Positions 33,480 to 41,889 of a stretch of 45,252 nt of DNA are shown piece by piece. Source of the DNA: an uncultured Lachnospiraceae bacterium (GTDB lineage Bacteria > Bacillota > Clostridia > Lachnospirales > Lachnospiraceae); contig CABSEG010000013.1 in the NCBI GenBank assembly GCA_902476645.1, positions 1 through 45,252 of the forward strand, written 5' to 3'. Both the position numbers and the translations under genes were made by a program. Numbering within the stretch: position 1 is the first letter of the stretch; every line of letters starts with the position of its first letter. The notes below the pieces were generated by a model. That model did no database searches. It was given only the letters and a program-made list of their open reading frames with translations, and was not told where the DNA came from.

Positions 33480-33992
33480 ATGGAGAGCAGAATTTTGCAA
33501 TTTATCGGAATCGATCCGGGTATTATTTTAATTATTGTTATTTTATTTTTAATTATTGTACTGCTTTATATGATCAAGATGTCATTTAAAATGAATCGTT
33601 TTTTAAATAAATACAAAATCTTTATGAGAGGAAAGGATGGGGTATCCCTGGAAAAATCCTTTATACGCAGCTTTAATGAGCTGGATGCACTGGTGGAATC
33701 CAATAAAAATCATATGGAAGAAATTAAGAAGCTGAAGGAAGTACAGAATATCACCTTGAATAAGACAGCGATTGTAAAATACGACGCTTTCAAAGAAATG
33801 GGGGGAAAACTTAGCTTTGCGTTGGCAATGTTGGATAAAGAAAATAATGGATTTGTGTTAAATGCTATTCATAGCAGAGAGGGATGTTATACTTACATTA
33901 AAGAAATTGTAAAAGGAGAATCCTACATTGTATTGGGGGAAGAGGAAAAAGAGGCGCTTCGACAGGCTGTAAACATGCACCAGGATTTATAG
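33480..33992 (+). CDS. DUF4446 family membrane protein
   Basis: 170 residues. One N-terminal membrane helix (about 13-32, IILIIVILFLIIVLLYMI), a helical linker, and a C-terminal domain with IVKYDAFKEMGGKLSFALAML, the family hallmark, plus a beta segment (GFVLNAIHSREGCYTYIKEI). It commonly follows parB in Clostridia; its function is unknown. A terminator follows. Confidence 0.88.
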   Translation: MESRILQFIGIDPGIILIIVILFLIIVLLYMIKMSFKMNRFLNKYKIFMRGKDGVSLEKSFIRSFNELDALVESNKNHMEEIKKLKEVQNITLNKTAIVKYDAFKEMGGKLSFALAMLDKENNGFVLNAIHSREGCYTYIKEIVKGESYIVLGEEEKEALRQAVNMHQDL

Positions 33993-34003
33993 ATAACGTA
34001 AGA

Positions 34004-34052
34004 AAAGAGAAATTCCTGCGGTAAATAATACCGGGAAAATTTCTCTTTTTTT
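34004..34052 (+). terminator. terminator after the parAB-DUF4446 operon
   Basis: AAAGAGAAATT (34004-34014) pairs with AATTTCTCTTT, with an inner stem CGGTA/TACCG around 34019-34032, followed by TTTTTTTC. Confidence 0.85.
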
Positions 34053-34106
34053 CTGTGATTGCAAAATGACGCAGAACTTTTTGCCTGTATGAACAGGAAA
34101 ATTTAC

Positions 34107-34135
34107 TTTACGATTCTTTAAAAATGGTTTATCAT
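34107..34135 (+). promoter_or_regulatory. serS promoter
   Basis: TTTACG (34107-34112), 17-bp spacer, TATCAT (34130-34135), leaving a leader of about 80 nt. I see no T-box-like specifier or antiterminator in it. Confidence 0.5.
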
Positions 34136-34221
34136 ATGTTTGTATAAAGTTAAATGCGAAAGCGGTGAAATTGGTTTAGAAAAATCGCCGGCAAAAGATT
34201 TGGAGAAAGGAACTTTAGGTC

Positions 34222-35499
34222 ATGTTAGACATAAAATTTTTGAGGGAGAATCCGGAAATAGTAAAACAGAATATTAAAAATAAATTTCAGGATGCCAAGC
34301 TTCCATTAGTGGATGAAGTATTAAAGCTGGATTTAGAAAATCGAAGTATAAAGCAGGAAGTAGAAGGACTTCGTGCACAGAGAAATAAACTGTCCAAGCA
34401 GATTGGAGCTTTGATGGGACAGGGAAAAAAGGAGGAGGCAGAGGAAATTAAAAAGCAGGTGGCTTCCCAGGCAGCCAGGGTGGAAGAATTGACAGCCAGA
34501 GAAAAAGAAGTTGAAGAAGCTCTTCTCAAAAACATGATGGTGATACCCAATATAATTGATCCATCAGTACCGATTGGAAAAGACGATACAGAGAATGTGG
34601 AAGTGCAAAGATACGGGGAACCGGTGATTCCGGACTTCGAGATTCCCTATCACACGGAGATTATGGAAAAATTTCATGGAATCGATCTGGATAGTGCCAG
34701 AAAGGTAGCTGGAAATGGTTTCTACTATCTGATGGGAGATATCGCAAGACTACACTCCGCAGTGATTTCTTATGCCAGAGACTTTATGATTGACAGAGGA
34801 TTTACCTACTGTGTGCCTCCGTTTATGATTCGTAGCGATGTGGTGACGGGTGTGATGAGTTTTGCGGAAATGGAATCCATGATGTATAAAATCGAAGGCG
34901 AGGATCTTTATCTTATTGGAACCAGTGAACACTCTATGATTGGAAAATTCATTGATACAATTATTCCGGAGGAAGAGCTTCCAAAGACACTGACCAGCTA
35001 TTCACCCTGTTTTCGAAAGGAAAAGGGAGCCCATGGAATTGAGGAGCGAGGTGTATACAGAATTCATCAGTTTGAAAAGCAGGAGATGATTGTGGTATGT
35101 AAGCCGGAGGAAAGTAAAATGTGGTTTGACAGACTATGGCAAAATACCGTGGATCTCTTCCGTTCAATGGATATTCCCGTCAGGACACTGGAATGCTGTT
35201 CCGGAGATCTGGCTGATTTGAAGGTAAAATCTGTAGATGTGGAGGCCTGGTCACCCCGTCAGAAAAAGTACTTTGAAGTGGGAAGCTGCTCCAATTTGGG
35301 AGATGCCCAGGCAAGACGATTAAAAATACGTGTAAATGGAAAAGATGGAAAATATCTGGCACATACGCTAAATAATACCGTGGTTGCGCCTCCTAGAATG
35401 TTGATTGCATTTCTTGAAAATAATCTGAATGCAGACGGAACCGTAAGGATTCCCGAGGCGCTTCAGCCATATATGGGAGGTAAGAAAATGATCCAATAA
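34222..35499 (+). CDS. serS: seryl-tRNA synthetase
   Basis: 425 residues. The N-terminal long coiled-coil arm (about 30-105) is followed by the class II core: motif 2 TSYSPCFRKEKGAHGIEERG, motif 3 LNNTVVAPPRMLIAFLEN. SerRS charges serine tRNAs, including the tRNA-Ser(GCT) encoded at the left of the window. The ATG has GGAGAAAGGAA upstream. It has its own promoter. Confidence 0.98.
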   Translation: MLDIKFLRENPEIVKQNIKNKFQDAKLPLVDEVLKLDLENRSIKQEVEGLRAQRNKLSKQIGALMGQGKKEEAEEIKKQVASQAARVEELTAREKEVEEALLKNMMVIPNIIDPSVPIGKDDTENVEVQRYGEPVIPDFEIPYHTEIMEKFHGIDLDSARKVAGNGFYYLMGDIARLHSAVISYARDFMIDRGFTYCVPPFMIRSDVVTGVMSFAEMESMMYKIEGEDLYLIGTSEHSMIGKFIDTIIPEEELPKTLTSYSPCFRKEKGAHGIEERGVYRIHQFEKQEMIVVCKPEESKMWFDRLWQNTVDLFRSMDIPVRTLECCSGDLADLKVKSVDVEAWSPRQKKYFEVGSCSNLGDAQARRLKIRVNGKDGKYLAHTLNNTVVAPPRMLIAFLENNLNADGTVRIPEALQPYMGGKKMIQ

Positions 35500-35535
35500 G
35501 CCGTGCCGGAGACAGAAAGATGGGAGGATTATGCA

Positions 35536-36420
35536 GTGCATAGTTATCTGAGAGCAATCGGATTCAGCAATTTGAGAAAAGGAACAGAGATTGAGCACCT
35601 GCTGGAGGAGGTATTTCGGGACTCTAAGAATAGAAAGAGTGCAAGAAAAGGTCGGCACGATATCTTCATAGAATACAGCAAAACCTTTGGTAAAAATATG
35701 GGAATTATACTCTGTGGCAGTTTGGAAGAAGACGGATTCCATCAAGAATATTATTTCCCATATTTTCAGGGTTCTGGAGAAACGACAAAAGAAGATTTGG
35801 TTATTGAAAAACGCTCCCAGAATGATTCCTTTGCGGGTGTGTGCGAAGACATGAGAGTAGGTGTTTCTTTGATCTTCTATCTTCAAAATGCGGCAGAGTA
35901 TATCCGAGAGAGTATTTTAAATCGGCTGCTTAGACGGAATATCACGACTACGTTTTCTGGATTATCCTTACAGGGGAGAATTTTACTTCCTATTTGTAAG
36001 ACTGAGGAGCAGATGAACTTGGACCGTGAGGCGACTAAAAACAGGAGTCACCTGATTGCAGAAGCCAGAAAAGGAAATGAGGAGGCTATGGAAAGTTTGA
36101 CTCTGGAGGATATCGATACCTATACAATGATTTCCAGAAGAGTTCATCAGGAAGACGTGTTTACCATTGTGGACACCTGCTTTATGCCTTATGGCATGGA
36201 ATGTGACCATTACAATGTACTGGGAGAGATTAGAAGGGTAGAAAAAGTGAAAAATCTGGTTACCGGAGAGATGGTATACCAGATGAACTTGGACTGTAAT
36301 GAGATGAATTTTGATATTTGTATTAACGAAAAAGATCTCCAGGGTGAACCCGCTCCGGGAAGAAGATTTAAGGGAAATATCTGGTTGCAGGGACATATAA
36401 ATTTTCCTGCGGAAGATTGA
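35536..36420 (+). CDS. DUF3881 family protein
   Basis: 294 residues from a GTG at 35536, which has GGGAGG 8 bases upstream and gives the family start (M)HSYLRAIGFSNL; the frame also allows a start at 35503. No signal peptide or membrane helix. The C-terminal portion is rich in beta strands (CDHYNVLGEIRRVEKVKNL). Seen almost only in Lachnospiraceae to my knowledge. Function unknown; probably cotranscribed with serS, 36 bp away. Confidence 0.85.
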   Translation: MHSYLRAIGFSNLRKGTEIEHLLEEVFRDSKNRKSARKGRHDIFIEYSKTFGKNMGIILCGSLEEDGFHQEYYFPYFQGSGETTKEDLVIEKRSQNDSFAGVCEDMRVGVSLIFYLQNAAEYIRESILNRLLRRNITTTFSGLSLQGRILLPICKTEEQMNLDREATKNRSHLIAEARKGNEEAMESLTLEDIDTYTMISRRVHQEDVFTIVDTCFMPYGMECDHYNVLGEIRRVEKVKNLVTGEMVYQMNLDCNEMNFDICINEKDLQGEPAPGRRFKGNIWLQGHINFPAED

Positions 36421-36445
36421 CAATATCAGAAATATGAGGTATACT
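36417..36445 (+). promoter_or_regulatory. tRNA-Arg promoter
   Basis: TTGACA (36417-36422), 17-bp spacer, TATACT (36440-36445). The -35 contains the TGA stop of the preceding gene. Confidence 0.7.
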
Positions 36446-36471
36446 AGATAGGCTAATGTTTATAGCTTATT

Positions 36472-36548
36472 GTCGCTATAGCTCAGCTGGATAGAGCGAC
36501 CGCCTCCTAAGCGGTAGGCCGGAGGTTCAAATCCTCTTAGCGACGCCA
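36472..36548 (+). tRNA. tRNA-Arg (anticodon CCT)
   Basis: Class I cloverleaf, with acceptor GTCGCTA/TAGCGAC, D-arm, anticodon stem ACCGC/GCGGT around loop CTCCTAA (anticodon CCT, reading AGG), T-arm with GGTTCAAATCC, discriminator G (36545) and an encoded CCA (36546-36548). It has a consensus promoter and a terminator hairpin. Confidence 0.95.
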
Positions 36549-36557
36549 GAAAAAAAT

Positions 36558-36625
36558 GCTGCAAGTTCTTTGTGTGAGTTATGAGAAGCGTAAGCTTCTT
36601 ACACAAGAGTTGCAGCTTTCTTTTA
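36558..36625 (+). terminator. terminator of tRNA-Arg
   Basis: A long interrupted stem, GCTGCAA (36558-36564) with TTGCAGC (36610-36616), inner AGAAGC/GCTTCT, then TTTCTTTT. Confidence 0.8.
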
Positions 36626-36715
36626 TATTATTAAAAATATAACGAGAATTTTTAATAAGTATGGAGCATTTTTCAAATAAGATACAAATATCGGATAAGA
36701 GGAGGTTATAAGGTT

Positions 36716-37363
36716 ATGGAAGATAGAGCAAGATCTCAGGAAGAGATCACGCAAATTGGAAATCCGGGTAAACCAAGGGGAGAAGAGGGAGCACAGATGC
36801 TGCTGCGAATGAATAGCAGCCATTTTCAGGTTACCGATTGGGCTCTTTCTTTTTTGCGCTTCCGGGAAGAGGACTCTGTTTTGGATATCGGTTGTGGCGG
36901 AGGAGCAGCGCTGAAACGTATTTCCCGGTTGGTTCCCGATGGTCATCTGACGGGAGTGGACTATTCGGATGTGTCCGTAAAGATGTCACAGGAAATGAAT
37001 CGGGAAGAAATACGCCGCGGAAAAACAGAAATTTTGAAGGCCTCTGTTGAAAAACTTCCCTTTGAAAAAAATTGTTTTGATAAAATTATTACGGTAGAAA
37101 GCTTTTATTTCTGGCCTGATCCGGCTGAAAATTTAAAAGAGGTTTTGCGAATATTGAAAGTTGGAGGTGTGTTTTTACTTGTGGCGGATATTTACCAGAA
37201 AGAGGGACTCAGCGACTCGGCGCTAGAAAACATTGCTCGATATCAGTTGTTTAATCCTACTTTGGAAGAATATCATATGCTATTTAAACAAGCAGGATTT
37301 TCGGACATAAAAATTCACACAGAGGAGGGTACCGACTGGATTTGTGTGGAGGGAATCAAATAG
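36716..37363 (+). CDS. class I SAM-dependent methyltransferase
   Basis: 215 residues. The SAM motif I is VLDIGCGGGAAL (about 55-66), followed by GVDYS at the end of strand 2, and a motif of the UbiE/SmtA type: FDKIITVESFYFWPDP. Substrate unknown. AGGAGG precedes the start. The gene follows the tRNA-Arg terminator and precedes thpR by 47 bp. Confidence 0.88.
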   Translation: MEDRARSQEEITQIGNPGKPRGEEGAQMLLRMNSSHFQVTDWALSFLRFREEDSVLDIGCGGGAALKRISRLVPDGHLTGVDYSDVSVKMSQEMNREEIRRGKTEILKASVEKLPFEKNCFDKIITVESFYFWPDPAENLKEVLRILKVGGVFLLVADIYQKEGLSDSALENIARYQLFNPTLEEYHMLFKQAGFSDIKIHTEEGTDWICVEGIK

Positions 37364-37410
37364 TTTAAATTTGAACGTGTGTATTCTAAAGAAAATGAGG
37401 TGGAGGAAAC

Positions 37411-37914
37411 ATGAGACTGTTTATTGCCGTACAGATTTCAGAAGAAATGAGAGGGGCATTGGTTCGCTGTATGCATGAGTTGAAGAAACAGGGGGTGGAG
37501 GGAAATTATGTGCCTGCCCAGAATTTACATATGACTTTGGCTTTTATCGGGGAATATGATAATCTTGGGCATGTAAAAGAGATTCTTAAGAAAGTCCCTT
37601 TGCCGGAATTTAAAATGACTTTAGCTGATAAGGGAAATTTTGGAAATGTTTTATGGGCTGGCGTAAAGGGAAATCAAAGGCTGAAAACCTATGTAAAGGA
37701 TTTAAGATCGGCGCTTAGAGTTGGCGGCATCCCCTGTGATCAGGAAACATTCATTCCACACATTACACTGGTGCGCAAGAGTTCTGCAAAAAAACCTTAT
37801 CGGATTCAGATTCCAAAGCTGGAGATGACGGTAAAAAAGGTTTCTCTTATGAAGTCAGAGGAGCAAAACGGAAAAGTAAGATATAAAGAAATCTGCAACA
37901 TTGACAAAGTATAA
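37411..37914 (+). CDS. thpR: RNA 2',3'-cyclic phosphodiesterase
   Basis: 167 residues of the 2H phosphoesterase family with two HxTx motifs: HMTLAF (about 45-50) and HITLVR (about 129-134). These enzymes open 2',3'-cyclic phosphates of RNA ends and can ligate tRNA halves. It starts MRLFIAVQISEEM, typical. Its 3' end contains the -35 of the next gene's promoter. Confidence 0.92.
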   Translation: MRLFIAVQISEEMRGALVRCMHELKKQGVEGNYVPAQNLHMTLAFIGEYDNLGHVKEILKKVPLPEFKMTLADKGNFGNVLWAGVKGNQRLKTYVKDLRSALRVGGIPCDQETFIPHITLVRKSSAKKPYRIQIPKLEMTVKKVSLMKSEEQNGKVRYKEICNIDKV

Positions 37915-37929
37915 ATTCTATTATAGAAT
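37901..37929 (+). promoter_or_regulatory. promoter of the MATE transporter leader
   Basis: TTGACA (37901-37906), 17-bp spacer, TAGAAT (37924-37929), inside and just after the end of thpR. Transcription would begin near 37936, about 105 nt before the MATE start. Confidence 0.75.
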
Positions 37930-37935
37930 AAAAAG

Positions 37936-38018
37936 ACTTGCTCGGAGGGCAAATCATTCGACAGAAATGATGGGCCGGATAAGGCACAGACTGGAACGTC
38001 TGTTACTTATCCGGCTTT
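37936..38018 (+). promoter_or_regulatory. structured leader with intrinsic terminator (candidate attenuator or riboswitch)
   Basis: Possible hairpins are TTGC/GCAA (37938-37952), ATCATT/AATGAT (37953-37971) and GCCGGATAAG (37974-37983) with CTTATCCGGC (38005-38014), enclosing CAGAC/GTCTG, then TTTTTT. The terminator lies between promoter and gene with no other promoter after it, which suggests conditional read-through. I do not recognise the RNA family. Confidence 0.6.
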
Positions 38019-38040
38019 TTTAATGGAAAGGGGGACTAGA

Positions 38041-39366
38041 ATGGATTTCCTGAATGGCAAAATTAAACATATTTATATCAAGTATCTGACTGCGGCTTTT
38101 GGAAGCGCATTGATCACTTCCATCTACTCCATTGTGGATATGGCCATGGTGGGGCAGTATCATGGTCCGGAGGGTACAGCCGCGCTGGCTGTGGTGGCTC
38201 CGGTCTGGAATATCATCTACAGTCTTGGTCTGCTTATGGGAATTGGCGGCTCTGTTCTTTTTAGCACCATCAGAGGAAAGCAAAAGGAAGATAAAGACCA
38301 GTCCAATCAGTACTTTACAGCCTCCGTTATTGGCTCTGTGATCCTTGGAGCTATTGTTTGGATGGCAGTGTTCTTTTTTGAACGTGAATTACTGCTAATG
38401 TTTGGCGCTTCCGAGGATACGATGTTTTTAGCAAGGGAGTATGTCAAACCGATTCGGTTTGCAATTCCGCTTTTTCTATTTAACCAGATGCTGGCTGCCT
38501 ACCTGCGCAACGATAAGAATCCGGCATTGGCCACTGCAGCCGTTTTGGCGGGAGGTATTTTTAATATATTTGGAGATTACTTCTTTGTTTTCGTATGTAA
38601 TATGGGAGCTTTTGGAGCGGGACTTGCTACGGCGATTGGTTCTGTTGTTTCGTTTTTGGCGATGATTGCCCATTTCTTTACGAAGAAAAATACGCTGCGA
38701 TTGGTGAAACCGGAACATTTGGTGAAAAAACTGGGAAGAATCTCGGTTACAGGTTTTTCCACCTTTTTTATCGATGTGGCTATGGGAATTTTAACAATTT
38801 TGTTTAATCGCCAGATTGTGAGATATCTGGGAACCAATGCTTTGGCTGTGTACGGCGTGATTGTGAATATCAGTACCTTTGTACAGTGCTGTGCCTACAG
38901 TGTAGGCCAGGCGGCTCAGCCGATTATCTCCACTAACTTCGGAGCGGGCAAGGGGAAGAGAATTCGCCAGACTTTAAAATATTCTCTGATTACCTGTGCT
39001 TTTTTTGCACTAATCTGGACGGTGTTGATTCTGGCAATTCCCAATTTGTTTATTCGGATTTTTATGACTCCCACACAGGAGGTTTTGCAGATCGCGCCTT
39101 CTATTATGGGGTGTTATGGAAGTTCCTTTTTGTTGCTGCCATTTCATATTTTTTCAACCTATTATTTTCAGGCGCTGCTGAAACCCAAAGCAGCTTTTCT
39201 GGTTTCCGTGGGCAGGGGATTTGTAATCAGCGGCCTTTTGATTTATCTGCTTCCGGAGATAATAGGAGCGGATGCTATCTGGCTTGCTATGCCCATTACC
39301 GAGATTCTGGTGGCAATCTATGTGGTTTATGAAATGACGAAGACAACCAGACAGTTAAAAGGCTAG
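38041..39366 (+). CDS. MATE family efflux transporter
   Basis: 441 residues from the ATG at 38041 (AAGGGGG 7 bases upstream; the frame opens 6 codons earlier). Twelve hydrophobic segments in two homologous halves, with the Gly/Pro-rich starts SALITSIYSIVDMAMVGQYHG and SVGQAAQPIISTNFGAGKGK typical of the NorM/MepA branch. These pumps export cationic drugs or metabolites using a Na+ or H+ gradient. Its expression may depend on the leader described here. The stop (39364-39366) shares CTAG with the stop of the convergent gene. Confidence 0.93.
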   Translation: MDFLNGKIKHIYIKYLTAAFGSALITSIYSIVDMAMVGQYHGPEGTAALAVVAPVWNIIYSLGLLMGIGGSVLFSTIRGKQKEDKDQSNQYFTASVIGSVILGAIVWMAVFFFERELLLMFGASEDTMFLAREYVKPIRFAIPLFLFNQMLAAYLRNDKNPALATAAVLAGGIFNIFGDYFFVFVCNMGAFGAGLATAIGSVVSFLAMIAHFFTKKNTLRLVKPEHLVKKLGRISVTGFSTFFIDVAMGILTILFNRQIVRYLGTNALAVYGVIVNISTFVQCCAYSVGQAAQPIISTNFGAGKGKRIRQTLKYSLITCAFFALIWTVLILAIPNLFIRIFMTPTQEVLQIAPSIMGCYGSSFLLLPFHIFSTYYFQALLKPKAAFLVSVGRGFVISGLLIYLLPEIIGADAIWLAMPITEILVAIYVVYEMTKTTRQLKG

Positions 39367-40403
39367 ATGGGCTTATAGCTGTCAAGGCAATGAATAAGCT
39401 TCTGAACATCTTCATCCCTGGTAGCCCAGCTGGTGGCAAAGCGCACCACGGTATGGGAATCATCCAATGCCTCCCAAAAGCTAAAAGCCACCTCTTTTTT
39501 TAACTTCTCCATCTTGGAATTTTCCAGTATTACAAAGAGCTGATTGGTGGGGGAGTCCACAAAAAGACGGTAGCCCTGTTCCAATAAAGCAAATTTCAAT
39601 TTTTCAGCCGCCTTGATGGCCTTTTTGCTGATGGTAATATACAGATCCTCAGTAAAAAGGGCATCAAACTGAATACCCAAAAGCCTTCCTTTTGCCAGCA
39701 GAGCGCCTTGCTGTTTTATCTGGGTTACGAAGTGCTTTGGGGCTTTTTTCGGAAAGACCACAGCTTCTCCACACAGAGCGCCTATTTTTGTTCCACCGAT
39801 GGAAAAAACATCCGTATAAGAGACGATGTCCGCAAGTGTCACATCCGTGGTTTTAGCTGCCAGACCGTAGCCTAAACGTGCCCCATCCAGATACAGAGGA
39901 AGATGATACTGCCTGCATATGGAAGAAAGATCCGTAAGCTCCTGCCTTGAATAGAGTGTTCCATATTCTGTGGGATGGGAGAGATAGATCATACCGGGAA
40001 ACACCATATGATCGTGGTTTTCGTCTTCATAAAAATTTTTCAGATATTCCTTAAGAATGGATACGGAGAGTTTTCCGTCTTTCTGAGGAAGTTGCAGAAC
40101 CTTGTGTCCGGATGCCTCAATGGCCCCCGCCTCGTGTACGCTTATATGGCCGGTCTCGGCTGCGATCACCCCCTCATAGGGGCGCAGCAAAGAACGAATC
40201 ACAGTGGCATTTGTCTGGGTTCCTCCCATAAGAAAATGGATGTCTGCATGTGCGCATTTGCAAGCCTTTCGGATTTTTTCTTTGGCGGACATGCAGTAGG
40301 GATCCATTCCATAACCGGGGAGTTTCTCAAAATTGGTCTCCTGTAATTTTTGTAAGATAGCAGGGTGAGCCCCTTCACAGTAGTCATTTTCAAAGTATAG
40401 CAT
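39363..40403 (-). CDS. ltaE: low-specificity L-threonine aldolase family
   Basis: 346 residues from the ATG at 40403 (GGAGG 7 bases upstream; the open frame extends 59 codons earlier into the cfa gene). The PLP-dependent fold type I motifs are FLMGGTQTNATVIRSLL, LYLDGARLGYGLA and the Schiff-base Lys in SIGGTKIGALCGEAVVFP. The enzyme cleaves threonine or related beta-hydroxy amino acids to glycine and an aldehyde. It is 37 bp after the cfa gene and probably cotranscribed. Confidence 0.92.
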   Translation of the reverse strand: MLYFENDYCEGAHPAILQKLQETNFEKLPGYGMDPYCMSAKEKIRKACKCAHADIHFLMGGTQTNATVIRSLLRPYEGVIAAETGHISVHEAGAIEASGHKVLQLPQKDGKLSVSILKEYLKNFYEDENHDHMVFPGMIYLSHPTEYGTLYSRQELTDLSSICRQYHLPLYLDGARLGYGLAAKTTDVTLADIVSYTDVFSIGGTKIGALCGEAVVFPKKAPKHFVTQIKQQGALLAKGRLLGIQFDALFTEDLYITISKKAIKAAEKLKFALLEQGYRLFVDSPTNQLFVILENSKMEKLKKEVAFSFWEALDDSHTVVRFATSWATRDEDVQKLIHCLDSYKPI

Positions 40404-40440
40404 GGGATATCCTCCACTGTCAGTAAATACAATAAACGGT

Positions 40441-41604
40441 CTAATACCATCGCACCATGGGAAGTTGATTGTTGATACCCTTGGTAAGCAGTATCTGATG
40501 CAGGTCAATGATTCCGTTGTGGAAGGTGGCCGCGCAGGCGGACAGGTACAGATCCCACATACGTACAAACCGCTCATCAAACATGGTTCTTACCTTGTCA
40601 AGCTGGGTTTCATAATTTTTTCTCCAGCACAGCAGAGTTCGATTGTAGTGAAGTCTCAGATTTTCCACATCCATGGTGTGGAAACCATCCTCGGCAGCGC
40701 AGTAGAGCATTTCCCTCAGGCTCGGAACCACTCCTCCTGGGAAAATGTATTTTTTGATCCACACATCTCCAGGATGCTCCTTTAAAGCACTGATAAAATG
40801 AAGAAGAAAGACGCCTTGAGGCTTCAGAGCCTGATTAACACAGTCCATGAAAAGCTGGTAATTGTCTCTCCCCACATGTTCTACCATACCTACACTGACC
40901 ACGCGGTCAAAAGTATGATCATACTTTGGCAGATCCCGATAGTCCATTAGTTCCACCGTAAGCAGATCTTCCAGATGCGCTTCTTTGATTCTGTTTTGGA
41001 ATTCTTTATACTGTTCTTCGCTCAGTGTGATTCCTGTGCCGTGGACTCCGTATTTTTTTGCGGCTTCCATTAAGAGGAATCCCCATCCGCAGCCGATATC
41101 CAGCAGGGACATTCCTTTTTCCAGGTGCAGTTTTTTCAGAATATAGTCTACCTTGTTCACCTGTGCCTGATAGAGAGTATCATCCTCGTGCAAAAAGTAT
41201 CCGCAGGAATAGCTCATGGTTTCATCCAGCCAAAGCCTGTAAAAGTCATTTCCGATATCGTAATGACTTTGTACTTCCTTCTTTTGATTTTTTTTGGCGG
41301 TGGAGCTGAAGATGAGTTTTTTCAGTGCAGATTTATCCGTAGAGAATTTTCCCATTTGTCCTAAGAAGTGATCCAGGGCATAGTAAAGATCTCCCTCAAT
41401 TTCTAAGGTTCCATCCATGTATGCCTCACCTAAAGCCAGAGAAGTACTGGTCATCAGAGAAGTTAAGGGGATGGGTTTGTTGAATATCACAGTAAATTCC
41501 GGTTTCCCCTCCCCAATCAGGTATTCCTTCTGATTTATCTTTACGCGGAAGGGATATTCATCAAATTTTTTCAGAAAGGAAATGAAAGCGTTTTCTTCTA
41601 ACAT
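40441..41604 (-). CDS. cfa: cyclopropane-fatty-acyl-phospholipid synthase
   Basis: 387 residues from the ATG at 41604 (AGGAGG 6 bases upstream; the open frame extends another 47 codons). SAM-binding motif LLDIGCGWGFLLMEAAKKYG and the family blocks SHYDIGNDFYRLWLDETMSYSCGYF, GITLSEEQYKEF, and VSVGMVEHVG are present. The enzyme methylenates cis double bonds of membrane phospholipid acyl chains; in other bacteria this changes membrane fluidity and acid tolerance. It precedes ltaE. Confidence 0.95.
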   Translation of the reverse strand: MLEENAFISFLKKFDEYPFRVKINQKEYLIGEGKPEFTVIFNKPIPLTSLMTSTSLALGEAYMDGTLEIEGDLYYALDHFLGQMGKFSTDKSALKKLIFSSTAKKNQKKEVQSHYDIGNDFYRLWLDETMSYSCGYFLHEDDTLYQAQVNKVDYILKKLHLEKGMSLLDIGCGWGFLLMEAAKKYGVHGTGITLSEEQYKEFQNRIKEAHLEDLLTVELMDYRDLPKYDHTFDRVVSVGMVEHVGRDNYQLFMDCVNQALKPQGVFLLHFISALKEHPGDVWIKKYIFPGGVVPSLREMLYCAAEDGFHTMDVENLRLHYNRTLLCWRKNYETQLDKVRTMFDERFVRMWDLYLSACAATFHNGIIDLHQILLTKGINNQLPMVRWY

Positions 41605-41647
41605 AAATTGCCTCCTGTCTATGATGTAATACTGTTTTATCAAAAGT

Positions 41648-41676
41648 ATTTTAAAGCCCTTTCCATTTTTTTTCAA
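41648..41676 (-). promoter_or_regulatory. probable cfa promoter
   Basis: Minus-strand TTGAAA (41671-41676), 17-bp spacer, TAAAAT (41648-41653), about 44 bp before the cfa start. Confidence 0.45.
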
Positions 41677-41731
41677 GATAAGAGAGAGGAAAGAAATTTG
41701 ATTAAATGTGAAAAAAATGTGAACTTTAAAA

Positions 41732-41767
41732 ATAGGTGTTGACATTATAAAATATAGGTGTTATATT
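41732..41767 (+). promoter_or_regulatory. hsp20 promoter with overlapping direct repeats
   Basis: TTGACA (41739-41744), 17-bp spacer, TATATT (41762-41767). A 9-bp direct repeat, ATAGGTGTT, occurs at 41732-41740 and 41754-41762, 22 bp apart, overlapping the -35 and the -10. It may be an operator. CIRCE is not present. Confidence 0.65.
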
Positions 41768-41889
41768 ACATATAGAACAAAGGAAGAAGAAAAAATCTAA
41801 ATCCTTTATTCAAAAAGAAAATCGACACCTCGGAAATTCTCCGATAGTGCTAATGAATCAACAACGTCAGCAGAAAGGAGCAATGACTT
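41768..41889 (+). promoter_or_regulatory. hsp20 5' leader
   Basis: A 120-nt untranslated leader with a small hairpin TCGGA/TCCGA (41830-41844) and a TCCTTT (41802-41807) complementary to AAAGGA (41874-41879) of the ribosome binding site. Weak RNA-thermometer candidate. Confidence 0.35.

Noticed and set aside
34136..34221. T-box leader in front of serS
   Set aside because: Too short and without the T-box consensus or an antiterminator; no terminator precedes serS after its promoter.
37936..38018. Cyclic-di-GMP-I (GEMM) riboswitch
   Set aside because: GGGCAAA and the hairpin are suggestive, but the second helical domain and the tetraloop receptor segment are not visible.
41823..41853. CIRCE heat-shock operator upstream of hsp20
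   Set aside because: Only TAGTGCTAA resembles the right half; the left half TTAGCACTC is missing at the required spacing.
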